From Exiguobacterium aurantiacum (GTDB lineage Bacteria > Bacillota > Bacilli > Exiguobacteriales > Exiguobacteriaceae), in contig NZ_MKXO01000004.1 of the NCBI RefSeq assembly GCF_001766415.1, positions 1 to 64,000 of the forward strand: a stretch of 64,000 nucleotides of DNA, in the 5' to 3' direction. A program made the translations under genes and the position numbers. This document shows positions 52,512-60,852 of this stretch, one piece after another. The notes under the pieces are model-generated. The model searched no databases. It had not been told where the DNA came from and saw only the letters and a program-made list of their open reading frames with translations. Numbering within the stretch: position 1 is the first letter of the stretch; every line of letters starts with the position of its first letter.

Positions 52512-52685
52512 TTCTGAAAATTCTCCTTTCTATTTTCATGTATTTTTTTTGAAATCGAGTAGGCGTCTGTAGATTAAGTGGCGAATTGTGAAGATAGCCT
52601 CTGATTTTTACTGGAAACGAACGCTTATGCAGTCGATAATAGAAACAAATGAGGACTTACTACCGAACTATTAGGGGATGGCATC

Positions 52686-53810
52686 GTGAATCATATTACC
52701 GATCGTACAGCATTAGAGCATATCATAACAAATATGATTGATACGGTGACGGAGAGTAAAGAGGAGATCGTCCGTATAACTGAAAATTCAGCTAATGAGT
52801 ATTCGTCGATCCAAACGGAGCTAAAAGAGTTGACGCAAAAGATCGAGTTTCACATTAAAGAGTCCGAGCGCCTCGATCTATTAGTGAAAGCGGCGAAGAA
52901 TAAACTCGTTCAAGTGAGTAAGAAGTTCCATATACATAGTGAGCAAGAGATCCGCGAGGCGTATGAACTCGCCAACCAGATGCAGCTCGAGCGGTTCCTC
53001 ATCCAAAAAGAGGAGATGGTGAGCCAACAGCGCCGAAACGACCTCGAGCGGCGGTTGCTCGTCCTTCAGGATACGATGGAGCGGGCGGACCGGTTAGTCA
53101 GCCGCGTCTCGGTCGTCCTCAACTTTTTACGCGACGACCTGCAGCAAGAGTATTCGGACATGATGAAGAAGCAAGAGATGGCAATCAGCGTCTTCGAGGC
53201 GGCTGAGCGTGAGCGGCGCCACCTGGCCCGGGAAATGCATGACGGCCCCGCGCAATCCCTTGCCCATATTTTGATTCGGGCCGACTTGATCGAGAAGACG
53301 TTCGACCGAAGAGGCAAGGACGAGGCGTTCGCCGAACTGCACGAGCTGAAACGGCTGATTCGCGGGGCGCTCGTCGACGTGCGACGCTTGATTTACGACC
53401 TGCGGCCGATGTCGCTTGACGACCTTGGCTTCTTGCCGACGCTCGAGCGTTATTTACATCAGACGGAAGAGTACACGGCGATCAAGACGCGGCTCAACTA
53501 TCGCGGCAACCGGACACGTCTCTCGGAAAAACTCGAGATCAACGTCTTCCGGCTCGTCCAAGAGGCGGTCCAAAATGCGATCAAGCATTCGAAGACGACG
53601 GAAATCATCGTCAACGTCGAGCAAGCGCTAGACGTGATTCACATTCACGTGCGCGATCACGGGGTCGGCTTCGTGCCGAGTATGATCGGGCAAGAGTCGT
53701 TCGGCATCGTTGGGATGCGCGAACGGATCGAGCTTGTGAACGGCAGTATCAATATCGATTCGGAAATCGGCAAGGGGACGGTCGTCCGCATGTCGATCCC
53801 GATTTTGTAA
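52686..53810 (+). CDS. degS: Sensor histidine kinase DegS
   Basis: A 374-residue soluble kinase. The N-terminal 175 residues are a long coiled-coil sensor without membrane helices. The HisKA_3 site is RHLAREMHDGPAQSLAH with His185, and the HATPase has NAIKHSKTTEI, VRDHGVGF and GIVGMRERIELVNG. It phosphorylates DegU in response to cell-state signals such as flagellar rotation and salt. The start is GTG, after GGGGATGGC. degU follows after 22 bases. Confidence 0.96.
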   Translation: MNHITDRTALEHIITNMIDTVTESKEEIVRITENSANEYSSIQTELKELTQKIEFHIKESERLDLLVKAAKNKLVQVSKKFHIHSEQEIREAYELANQMQLERFLIQKEEMVSQQRRNDLERRLLVLQDTMERADRLVSRVSVVLNFLRDDLQQEYSDMMKKQEMAISVFEAAERERRHLAREMHDGPAQSLAHILIRADLIEKTFDRRGKDEAFAELHELKRLIRGALVDVRRLIYDLRPMSLDDLGFLPTLERYLHQTEEYTAIKTRLNYRGNRTRLSEKLEINVFRLVQEAVQNAIKHSKTTEIIVNVEQALDVIHIHVRDHGVGFVPSMIGQESFGIVGMRERIELVNGSINIDSEIGKGTVVRMSIPIL

Positions 53811-53832
53811 TACAGATAAAGGGGAGTGTACG

Positions 53833-54528
53833 ATGGAAATGACAAATACAATCCGCATCGCAATCGTCGATGACCATGAGCTGTTTCGAGAGGGCTTGAA
53901 GCGGATCTTTGATTTAGAAGACGAGTTCACCGTCATCGCTGAAGGACGGACGGGTGCTGATGCGATTCGCATCGCCAAAGAGGAGAAACCGGAAATCATG
54001 ATCCTCGACATCAACATGCCCGACTTGAACGGGATCGAGGCGACGAAACAGTTGACCGCGGCATCGTCGGACACGCGCGTCCTCATCCTGTCGATCCATG
54101 ATGACGAATCTTACATAACACATGCGCTTGAAGCGGGAGCATCAGGTTTCTTGTTGAAAGAAGTAGCTTCAAGCGAACTCATCTCGGCCGTTCGTTCGGT
54201 CGCGAAAGACGGGGCGTACTTGCATCCGAAAGTGACGACGAACGTGTTGAAGGATTACCGGCGCCTGCTCCAGTTCAAAGGAGAACAAGCCGAACGGAAC
54301 GTCGTGAACCGGACGGACGATCCCGTCTATCGGTTGCTGTCGCGCCGTGAGGTCGAAGTGCTTCACTTGCTCGCCGATGGCCGCTCGAACCGCGATATTA
54401 GCGACATGCTGTTCATCAGTGAGAAGACGGTCAAGAACCACGTCTCGTCGGTCCTGCGCAAAATGGAAGTAAACGACCGGACGCAAGCCGTCGTCGATGC
54501 GATCCGCCGCGGGTGGGTTGAGATTTGA
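53833..54528 (+). CDS. degU: Response regulator DegU
   Basis: A 231-residue NarL/FixJ regulator. The receiver (about 5-122) has the phospho-acceptor Asp59 in MILDINMPDLNG and the acidic pair DDHE; the C-terminal LuxR HTH (about 165-228) is SRREVEVLHLLADGRSNRDISDML...KTVKNHVSSVLRKM. In Bacillus it controls exoenzymes, competence, motility and biofilm. AAAGGGGAG precedes the ATG. The neighbours downstream (degV, and later comFA and yvyF) include typical DegU targets. Confidence 0.97.
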   Translation: MEMTNTIRIAIVDDHELFREGLKRIFDLEDEFTVIAEGRTGADAIRIAKEEKPEIMILDINMPDLNGIEATKQLTAASSDTRVLILSIHDDESYITHALEAGASGFLLKEVASSELISAVRSVAKDGAYLHPKVTTNVLKDYRRLLQFKGEQAERNVVNRTDDPVYRLLSRREVEVLHLLADGRSNRDISDMLFISEKTVKNHVSSVLRKMEVNDRTQAVVDAIRRGWVEI

Positions 54529-54623
54529 CCTAGACCGATGCAATACATCGCTTTTGTGCTACAATATGGAATGGAATCTTAATTCAATTGGAAAAACGAA
54601 ACGATGTAAAGTGAGGATATAGT

Positions 54624-55472
54624 ATGGGAAACATAGCGATTTTGACCGACAGTACCGCCTATTTGCCGGCCGAATTTTGTGAGCGACACGACGTCCACGT
54701 CGCACCGCTAAGCGTGATTTTTGGCAGAGAATCGTTCCGTGAGGCCGTCGATATCACGACGGAGGCGTTCTATGAACGGATCGAGGCGGGGAATTTGCCG
54801 ACGACATCGCAACCGATCATCGGAGAGACGGTCGAGCTGATCGACAGCCTTCCGGCTGAAGTGACCGACGTCATCGCCATCACGCTCTCGAGCGGGATCA
54901 GCGGGACGTATCAATCGATGATCGCCTTGAACAACATGGTCGATGTCAACGTGCACGCGTTCGACTCTGAAATCTCGTGCATGCCTCAGGCGTTTCTCGT
55001 CGAAGAGGCTGTCCATATGCGTGACAATGGTGCCTCGGCCGAGGAGATCATGCAGCATCTCGTGAAGACGCGTGAACGGATCCGCGCCTATTTCGTCGTC
55101 GATGACCTCGACCACCTCCAACGGGGCGGACGGCTCAGCGCGGCGCAAGCGCTCGTCGGCTCGTTCCTGCAGATCAAGCCGGTCCTTCATTTTCAGGATA
55201 GACAGATCGTCCCGTTCGAGAAGATCCGGACGTACAAGAAGGCGGTCCGTCGCATCGAAGAGATGATGGACCAATCGATCGTCGGTGACGGCGCGGGATA
55301 TTGCATCGGCATTATCCACGCCAACTGCCCGGAACGTCAGGCCGAAGAGATCGCCTCGATGAAACAGAAGTTTCCGCAAGCGCAAGTCACGGGCGGTCAT
55401 TTTGGACCGGTCATCGGGACACACCTTGGACCTGGCGCGATCGGCATCACGTGGTATCACCGCGAACGATAA
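54624..55472 (+). CDS. degV: DegV family protein (FakB-type), second copy
   Basis: A 282-residue EDD-fold protein with IAILTDSTAYLPAEF, ITLSSGISGTYQSM and the lipid-pocket segment RGGRLSAAQALVGSFLQIKPVLHFQ. The family binds fatty acids for FakA. It lies right after degSU, the original DegV place, so the name degV is used here; 1136 is its paralogue (both share the QLKPVL/QIKPVL-type core, and DSxS/T start). GTGAGGATATAGT precedes the ATG. A short terminator comes after it. Confidence 0.93.
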   Translation: MGNIAILTDSTAYLPAEFCERHDVHVAPLSVIFGRESFREAVDITTEAFYERIEAGNLPTTSQPIIGETVELIDSLPAEVTDVIAITLSSGISGTYQSMIALNNMVDVNVHAFDSEISCMPQAFLVEEAVHMRDNGASAEEIMQHLVKTRERIRAYFVVDDLDHLQRGGRLSAAQALVGSFLQIKPVLHFQDRQIVPFEKIRTYKKAVRRIEEMMDQSIVGDGAGYCIGIIHANCPERQAEEIASMKQKFPQAQVTGGHFGPVIGTHLGPGAIGITWYHRER

Positions 55473-55476
55473 ACAG

Positions 55477-55502
55477 AAGACGGCCGCATGGTCGTCTTTT
55501 TC
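55477..55502 (+). terminator. Terminator after degV
   Basis: AAGACGGCC and GGTCGTCTT arms around GCAT, then TTTTT. It separates the degSU-degV unit from treR. Confidence 0.7.
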
Positions 55503-55523
55503 GATGAAGAAAGGAGTGGGCTT

Positions 55524-56231
55524 GTGGCCAAGTATCGTCAAATCTATGAACGGCTCGCCGAGCGGATGAAAACGGGTGAGTACGAGGCAGAGTCGAAACT
55601 GCCGTCAGAGACAGAACTCATGCATGAATACGAGGCGAGCCGGGGCACGGTCCGGAAAGCGCTCGACTTGCTCCAAGAGCACGGCTACGTCCGCAAACAT
55701 CACGGCAAAGGCGTGTTCGTGCTTCGCCGCGACCAGATCGAGTTCCAGTTCAACGGCATCGTCAGCTTCTCGGAAATATACGCCAGTATGCTCGGCCGTT
55801 CGATCGAGACGAGCGTCGCCTCGTTCGAGGAGATCGAGGCACCGAGTTGGCTCGCCGAACGGATGGGTCTTGAGCCCGCCACGCTCGTCTACCGGATCGA
55901 ACGGGTCCGCAACTTCGACGGGGAGAACGTCATTTTAGACGTGAACTATTTCGTCAAAGACCTCGTCCCCGGTCTGACGAAACAGATTGCCGAGCACTCG
56001 ATCTATCAATACATCGAGCGCGAGCTCGGGCAACAGATCAGCTACGCGAAGCGGAAAATCGCGGCCGAGGACGTGACCGAGCTTGACCGGTCACGGCTAG
56101 ATCTTCACGATTACGAATATGTCATCGTCATCACGAACGACACGTTTTTGTATGAGGGAAGACAGTTCGAATATACCGAGTCCCGTCACCGGCTCGACAA
56201 GTTTCAGTTCAGCGATGTGGCGCGTCGATAA
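55524..56231 (+). CDS. treR: Trehalose operon repressor TreR (GntR family)
   Basis: A 235-residue GntR/HutC-type regulator. The winged HTH is KYRQIYERLAERMKTGEYEAESKLPSETELMHEYEASRGTVRKALDLL; the UTRA effector domain follows (about 85-230). It should bind trehalose-6-phosphate and free the operator. The start is a GTG at 55524, after AAAGGAGTGGG. It sits just before treP, so it is named treR by context; in Bacillus subtilis treR lies after treA instead. Two operator-like repeats lie between it and treP. Confidence 0.92.
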   Translation: MAKYRQIYERLAERMKTGEYEAESKLPSETELMHEYEASRGTVRKALDLLQEHGYVRKHHGKGVFVLRRDQIEFQFNGIVSFSEIYASMLGRSIETSVASFEEIEAPSWLAERMGLEPATLVYRIERVRNFDGENVILDVNYFVKDLVPGLTKQIAEHSIYQYIERELGQQISYAKRKIAAEDVTELDRSRLDLHDYEYVIVITNDTFLYEGRQFEYTESRHRLDKFQFSDVARR

Positions 56232-56263
56232 GGCTTCTTCTTTAAGAAGGGGTCTTTTTTGTC
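56229..56263 (+). terminator. Weak terminator after treR
   Basis: AAGGCTTCTTC and GAAGGGGTCTT arms around a short loop, followed by TTTT. Imperfect. Confidence 0.5.
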
Positions 56264-56325
56264 GTTTTGAATCGGGAGGAGAGGGAACAAAATTAGTGAA
56301 CGCTTGTCACACATTCGTCACGATA

Positions 56326-56403
56326 AACTTATATAGATAAGTTGTTGACAGAACTCATCTATATAAGTTAAACTTTGTTTGTAATCATATGTAACCGTTC
56401 TCA
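56326..56403 (+). promoter_or_regulatory. treP control region: two operators, promoter and cre
   Basis: Operator 1 is AACTTATATAGATAAGTT (56326-56343), operator 2 AACTCATCTATATAAGTT (56352-56369); both have the AACTnAT-n4-ATAAGTT form, and outer parts of the two are inverted copies. TTGACA (56345-56350) between them is the -35; TAAACT (56369-56374) is a fair -10. TGTAACCGTTCTCA (56390-56403) fits the cre consensus fully and lies just downstream. The form is close to Bacillus tre operators. Confidence 0.75.
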
Positions 56404-56435
56404 AAAAACGCTTTCACACAAAGGAGGCCTATCTT

Positions 56436-57884
56436 ATGAAGGCAGATTATCGTCAAATCGCCGCGGATATCCTAGAAGCCATCGGGGGCAAGGATAACGT
56501 CGATAAAGCGGCGCACTGTGTCACGCGACTCCGTCTCTCACTGAAAGACCAGTCGCTCGTCAATGAGGCAAAAGTAAAAGAAGCCGATCTCGTCAAAGGG
56601 GCGTTCGAGAACTCGGGCGTGTACCAAGTCGTCATCGGTGCCGGGGACGTCGAGCGCGTCTACGCCGAGTTCATCAAACTCGCCGGGCTCGAGGCGGCAA
56701 CGGTCGCTGAAGTCAAATCGTCAGGCGGCAAGAAGATGAACCCGCTCCAAAAACTCGTCAAAGTGTTCTCGGACGTGTTCATGCCAATCATCCCGGCCAT
56801 CATCGTCGCCGGTCTCTTGATGGGGATCAACAACTTGCTCGCGTCGGAAGGACTGTTCGTCGACGGCGCGACGCTCATCGAGGCGTATCCGAACTTGCAA
56901 GGCTTATGGGACCTCATCAACATGATGGCGAACACGGCGTTCGTCTTCCTGCCAGCCCTCGTCGGTTGGTCGGCAACGAAGCGTTTTGGCGGCAGCGAAG
57001 TGCTCGGTATCGTCATGGGTCTACTGCTCGTCCACCCGGACTTGTTGAACGCATGGGGTTACGGGCAAGCGGCGCTTGAAGGCGATATCCCGACGTTCGA
57101 CATCCTCGGGCTGTTCGAAATCGAGAAAGTCGGCTATCAAGGTCAAATCTTGCCGATTTTGGCCGCGGCCTTCATTTTGAGCCATATTGAAATATTCTTG
57201 AAAAAACATGTTCCGAACGCGATTCAGCTACTCGTCGTGCCGATCACGACAATCGTCGTCACAGGTTTCCTCGCCCTTGCGATCGTCGGACCGGTCACAC
57301 GTGGAATCGGTAACGTCATCGCGACGAGCCTCGTCAACGTGTTCGAAGCGGTACCGGTCGTCGGTGCGCTCTTGTTCGGTTTGTTCTATGCACCGCTTGT
57401 CGTCACGGGGATGCACCACTTGTTCATCGCGATCGACTTGCAACTCATCGCGGAGACGGGCGGCACGTTCATCTGGCCGATGCTCGCTCTGTCGAACATC
57501 GCCCAAGGTTCGGCGGCGTTCGCTATGTTCTTCGTCTACAAGCATAACGCCAAACAAAAGAGTATGGCGTCGACGTCAGCGATCTCGGCTTACTTCGGGA
57601 TCACCGAGCCGGCCATGTTCGGGGTAAACTTGCCGAACAAGTTCCCGTTCTACTCGGCGATGATCGGGTCGGCGATCGCAGCTGTCTTCATCACGCTGAA
57701 CGACGTCCAGGCCATCGGCATCGGCGTCGGGGGACTCCCTGGCTTCCTGTCGATCTTCACAGATAAAATCTTGCTCTTCATGGTCGGGATGGTCATTGCG
57801 ATCGTCGTCCCGTTCGTGCTCACATTCGCCTTGTCAAAACGCTACATGAAAAAAGGCGAGCTGAAAGTAGACAAAGTCGCATAA
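56436..57884 (+). CDS. treP: Trehalose-specific PTS permease EIIBC (TreP)
   Basis: A 482-residue EIIBC. The IIB domain (about 1-85) has Cys28 in DKAAHCVTRLRLSLKD, the phosphorylation site. The IIC domain (about 105-470) has about ten helices and the sugar loop segment ISAYFGITEPAMFGVNLP. It imports trehalose as trehalose-6-phosphate. No IIA domain exists in it; Crr at 40182 is the probable donor. AAAGGAGGCC precedes the ATG. treC follows after 84 bases with a hairpin in the gap. Confidence 0.95.
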   Translation: MKADYRQIAADILEAIGGKDNVDKAAHCVTRLRLSLKDQSLVNEAKVKEADLVKGAFENSGVYQVVIGAGDVERVYAEFIKLAGLEAATVAEVKSSGGKKMNPLQKLVKVFSDVFMPIIPAIIVAGLLMGINNLLASEGLFVDGATLIEAYPNLQGLWDLINMMANTAFVFLPALVGWSATKRFGGSEVLGIVMGLLLVHPDLLNAWGYGQAALEGDIPTFDILGLFEIEKVGYQGQILPILAAAFILSHIEIFLKKHVPNAIQLLVVPITTIVVTGFLALAIVGPVTRGIGNVIATSLVNVFEAVPVVGALLFGLFYAPLVVTGMHHLFIAIDLQLIAETGGTFIWPMLALSNIAQGSAAFAMFFVYKHNAKQKSMASTSAISAYFGITEPAMFGVNLPNKFPFYSAMIGSAIAAVFITLNDVQAIGIGVGGLPGFLSIFTDKILLFMVGMVIAIVVPFVLTFALSKRYMKKGELKVDKVA

Positions 57885-57898
57885 TACGGGGATTCATC

Positions 57899-57930
57899 AA
57901 GGGGAGGGACGGAGGTTCTTCCCCTTTTCC
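57899..57930 (+). terminator. Intergenic hairpin between treP and treC
   Basis: AAGGGGA and TCCCCTTTT arms around 14 bases, then CC. It may partly stop transcription or protect the upstream message, so that treC is made less. Confidence 0.45.
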
Positions 57931-57968
57931 TATCAAAATGAAAACTCTTACAAAAGGAGCTGTCGTTC

Positions 57969-59600
57969 ATGACACAAACAAACTGGCGCAAATCAGTCGT
58001 CTATCAAATCTATCCAAAAAGCTTTTACAGCCCGGAAGGCAACGCTACCGGCTCGATTAAAGGAGTGACGTCGAAACTCGATTATCTGGCCGATCTCGGC
58101 ATCGAATATATTTGGATGACACCGGTGTACAAGTCGCCGCAAAACGATAACGGGTACGACGTGAGCGACTATTACGCGATCGATCCTTCGTACGGGACGA
58201 TGGAAGACCTTGACGAGCTCGTCCGCGAGGCCGAGGCGCGCGGGATCGGACTGATGATGGACATCGTCGTCAACCACTCGTCGACCGAGCATGAGTGGTT
58301 CCAAAAATCGCGCGCCGGTGACGAACGGTACCGGGACTATTACATTTGGCGCGACGAACCGACGAACTGGGAGTCGAAGTTCGGGGGCAACGCCTGGAAG
58401 TATGACGACAAGAGCGGCCAGTACTTCCTCCACTTGTTCGACGAGACGCAGGCCGACCTCAACTGGGAGAACGAACAGATGCGCGAGGACGTCTACGAGA
58501 TGATGCGGTTCTGGCGCGAGAAAGGCATCAAAGGGTTCCGCCTCGACGTCATCAACTTGATCTCGAAGCAACAGGACTTCCCGGAGGACGAGTCGGACGG
58601 CCGCAAGTTTTATACGGACGGACCGCGCATCCATGAGTTCTTGAAAGAGATGAACCGCGAAGTGTTCGAGGGGCATGACGTCATCACGGTCGGCGAAATG
58701 TCGTCGACGACGCTCGACCATTGCGTCCGCTACTCGAGCCCGGACGAGCGTGAGCTCAGCATGACGTTCAGTTTCCACCACTTGAAAGTCGATTACCCGA
58801 ACGGCGAGAAGTTCGTCGCCGCACCGTTCGATTTCGTGCAGCTGAAAGACATCATGTCGACGTGGCAGGAAGGGATGCACGGCAAGGGCTGGAACGCCAT
58901 CTTCTGGTGCAACCACGACCAGCCGCGCGTCGTCAGCCGCTTCGGCAACGATACCGACCACCGCGTCGAGAGCGCCAAGATGCTCGCGACCGTGCTCCAC
59001 GGCCTACAAGGGACACCGTACATCTATCAAGGCGAAGAGATTGGCATGACGAACCCAGGGTTTGACTCGCTCGACGAGTACCGCGACATCGAGACGCTCA
59101 ACATCTACAAGCTGAAGCGCGACGAGGGCGTGTCGCACGAGGACATGATGGCCGCCATCAAACAGAAGTCACGCGACAACTCACGGACACCGATGCAGTG
59201 GGACGCGACGCCGCACGCCGGCTTCACGAGCGGGACGCCATGGATCAACGTGGCGCCGAACTATACGGAGGTCAACGTCGAGACGGCGCTCGATGACCCG
59301 GATTCGGTGTTCTACCACTACAAGAACTTGATCTCGCTCCGCAAAGAGCTCGACGTGTTGACGGACGGGGACTATACGCTGTTGACGAAACAGGACCTAG
59401 ACGTCTGGGCGTACACGCGGAAGACGGACGAAGAAGAAGTACTCGTCGTCGCCAACTTCTATGGGCCGGAGACAACGTATGAGATTCCTGAATCGTTCAC
59501 ATGTGCCAATGTCGTTAGCCATAACTACGACGTGCCACAACTTGATGGGACGACGCTGTCGCTTCGGGCGTACGAGGCAATCATGTTCTACAAGAAGTGA
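57969..59600 (+). CDS. treC: Alpha,alpha-phosphotrehalase (trehalose-6-phosphate hydrolase)
   Basis: A 543-residue GH13 enzyme that splits trehalose-6-phosphate into glucose and glucose-6-phosphate. The four conserved regions are: DIVVNHSS, GFRLDVINL (nucleophile Asp), TVGEMSST (acid/base Glu) and WCNHDQPR (third Asp). KSVVYQIYPKSFY and the NDNGYDVSDY domain are typical of TreA/TreC. AAAGGAGC lies before the ATG. It ends the tre unit with a terminator. Alternative name treA in Bacillus. Confidence 0.95.
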   Translation: MTQTNWRKSVVYQIYPKSFYSPEGNATGSIKGVTSKLDYLADLGIEYIWMTPVYKSPQNDNGYDVSDYYAIDPSYGTMEDLDELVREAEARGIGLMMDIVVNHSSTEHEWFQKSRAGDERYRDYYIWRDEPTNWESKFGGNAWKYDDKSGQYFLHLFDETQADLNWENEQMREDVYEMMRFWREKGIKGFRLDVINLISKQQDFPEDESDGRKFYTDGPRIHEFLKEMNREVFEGHDVITVGEMSSTTLDHCVRYSSPDERELSMTFSFHHLKVDYPNGEKFVAAPFDFVQLKDIMSTWQEGMHGKGWNAIFWCNHDQPRVVSRFGNDTDHRVESAKMLATVLHGLQGTPYIYQGEEIGMTNPGFDSLDEYRDIETLNIYKLKRDEGVSHEDMMAAIKQKSRDNSRTPMQWDATPHAGFTSGTPWINVAPNYTEVNVETALDDPDSVFYHYKNLISLRKELDVLTDGDYTLLTKQDLDVWAYTRKTDEEEVLVVANFYGPETTYEIPESFTCANVVSHNYDVPQLDGTTLSLRAYEAIMFYKK

Positions 59601-59605
59601 ATAAA

Positions 59606-59649
59606 AGGGGTGATTGGTCCGACTTGAATTGGGCCGGTCGCCTTTTTTC
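59606..59649 (+). terminator. Terminator of the tre unit
   Basis: AGGGGTGATTGGTCC and GGGCCGGTCGCCT arms (imperfect) around 11 bases, followed by six T. Confidence 0.75.
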
Positions 59650-59773
59650 ATTAGTAAGTGGAGCGGGGGATGAGCACGACTCGATTGATTATAAACTCTA
59701 AACGAATAGTAGCTCTAGGCGATTATTCACGTCCGTGATTAAGGAAGAGTCTACAAAAAGAACGTAGGATTCG

Positions 59774-59910
59774 ATGATGGAATCGATACACTATACGAAA
59801 GAGCCACCTGCTGACTTTGGAGAATTGTTAAACATTTATGAAGAACTAGGGTGGAATTCACTTGGGTTATCCGCTGAAGAGTTGGAGCACAGCCTTCCGT
59901 CAATTAAAAG
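59774..59910 (+). pseudogene. Truncated acetyltransferase fragment (GNAT N terminus)
   Basis: The frame starts MMESIHYTKEPPADFGELL and reads YEELGWNSLGLSAEELEHSL before it breaks off after about 45 codons (stop at 59918-59920, near a junction with another remnant). The start and the ELGWNSLGLSAEEL motif match the N terminus of small GNAT acetyltransferases that continue with a full acetyl-CoA domain; that domain is missing here. It has no good ribosome binding site. A remnant, not a working gene. Confidence 0.65.
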
Positions 59911-60055
59911 GTGTACGTGAAAGAGCTGCCTGTCGTCTACGAAATGTTGCCGTTAGAAGATACATTGAAACAAATGTGCGAAGCGCGAACAAATAGTGCC
60001 ATCTTCTTTGACGAATATGGCGGCACGTCCGGCCTCGTCCACCCTGACGTCCAAG
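59911..60055 (+). pseudogene. Remnant of a CNNM/CorC-type transporter (CBS domain piece)
   Basis: In the frame from 59911, VKELPVVYEMLPLEDTLKQM and ARTNSAIFFDEYGGTSGLV closely follow the second CBS domain of HlyC/CorC/CNNM proteins (P-x-x-x-E-x-x-x-L-x-D-L...M; I-V-x-DEYGGTAGLVT). The usual next part, EDILEEIVGEI, and the whole membrane domain before it are missing; it is followed by a terminator. So this is a piece of a larger lost gene, joined directly to the GNAT piece. Confidence 0.7.
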
Positions 60056-60065
60056 AGGCACAACA

Positions 60066-60099
60066 AAAGGTTCATCTGCTGTATGCGGATGAACCTTTT
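60066..60099. terminator. Bidirectional terminator next to the remnants
   Basis: AAAAGGTTCATC and GATGAACCTTTT are perfect 12-base arms around 11 bases. It lies directly after the stop of the minus-strand YfjL-like gene and behind the CBS remnant. Confidence 0.85.
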
Positions 60100-60849
60100 C
60101 TAATTATTGAGACGTTGTTCTAAGTGCTTTACAAAATCAGGTGAATCGATGTCATCATAGAAGATATCTTCAGTATAACGCTCCACCCCATCGATTGTGA
60201 TTTGGAGTTTGATTGAGTGGAAGCGAATGTTACGGTCGTCAGCCTCATATTTGAGGTCACGTAATAAATCCGCTGCCTCTTCATAAGTGTACGATTTACT
60301 CCTCACATGAGCAAAGAGAATCCCGTATCGTGCTCCATAAAAGGCTAGCCCTGTTACTTGGTCTACCTCTAGGTCGTCAAGGTCTATCTTGTTTACTTCG
60401 TCTTTGTCTTCATCCCATTGTAAATACGGTAATTCGGCCATAAGTGAGATACGATCTGAAAAGACTAACCGGAGAGCATCTTGAACAGCTCGGTCGTAAG
60501 CTTCTTGGATACGCGTGTATGTATTGAACTTTGAGACGACATCTTCTTCATAGCTATCATCAACAATCTTGCCACTCCGTGTCACCCTTACCGTGAAATC
60601 GGTGTCGACGCTTGTGTCCGAAGTCATTCTGACGTGATATTTCGGATCATATAGTGATAAGTACATCACGTCTGTCACATGAAGCGTTCGGTCCGTGTAA
60701 GTCTGGTGGACATAGTCTTCGGCTGCTTGGATGGCGCGCTGTTCGGCTTTTTCGCTTCCGTCAAGCACATACCAGAACCACCATCCTAACAAAAAGATGC
60801 TGAGCATACCTAATCCGGTCAAGACGTTGTGGATAAGTCGTTTATGCAT
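60100..60849 (-). CDS. YfjL-like membrane-anchored protein, copy 1
   Basis: A 249-residue protein with an N-terminal helix (about 8-30) and an outer domain of two parts. RAIQAAEDYVHQTYTDRTLHVTDVMYLS is the YfjL-like N-terminal motif; YTYEEAADLLRDLKYEADDRNIRFHSIKLQITIDG and the ending HLEQRLNN are the C-terminal part. Function is unknown. A TTG at 60852 and an ATG at 60849 are close; I use the ATG. It directly follows the paralogue (two-base gap) and is A+T-richer than it. Confidence 0.75.
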   Translation of the reverse strand: MHKRLIHNVLTGLGMLSIFLLGWWFWYVLDGSEKAEQRAIQAAEDYVHQTYTDRTLHVTDVMYLSLYDPKYHVRMTSDTSVDTDFTVRVTRSGKIVDDSYEEDVVSKFNTYTRIQEAYDRAVQDALRLVFSDRISLMAELPYLQWDEDKDEVNKIDLDDLEVDQVTGLAFYGARYGILFAHVRSKSYTYEEAADLLRDLKYEADDRNIRFHSIKLQITIDGVERYTEDIFYDDIDSPDFVKHLEQRLNN

Positions 60850-60852
60850 CAA

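Noticed and set aside
54708-55541. A 277-codon frame antisense to degV
   Set aside because: Opposite a complete DegV-family gene with all motifs; no ribosome binding site.
57993-59000. A 335-codon frame antisense to treC
   Set aside because: Shadow of treC in the other strand; low-complexity Arg/Val content and no start signal.
59761-60055. Reading the GNAT/CBS remnants as one new fusion gene
   Set aside because: The two parts are in different frames, neither is complete, and no start signal fits; decay is the simpler reading.
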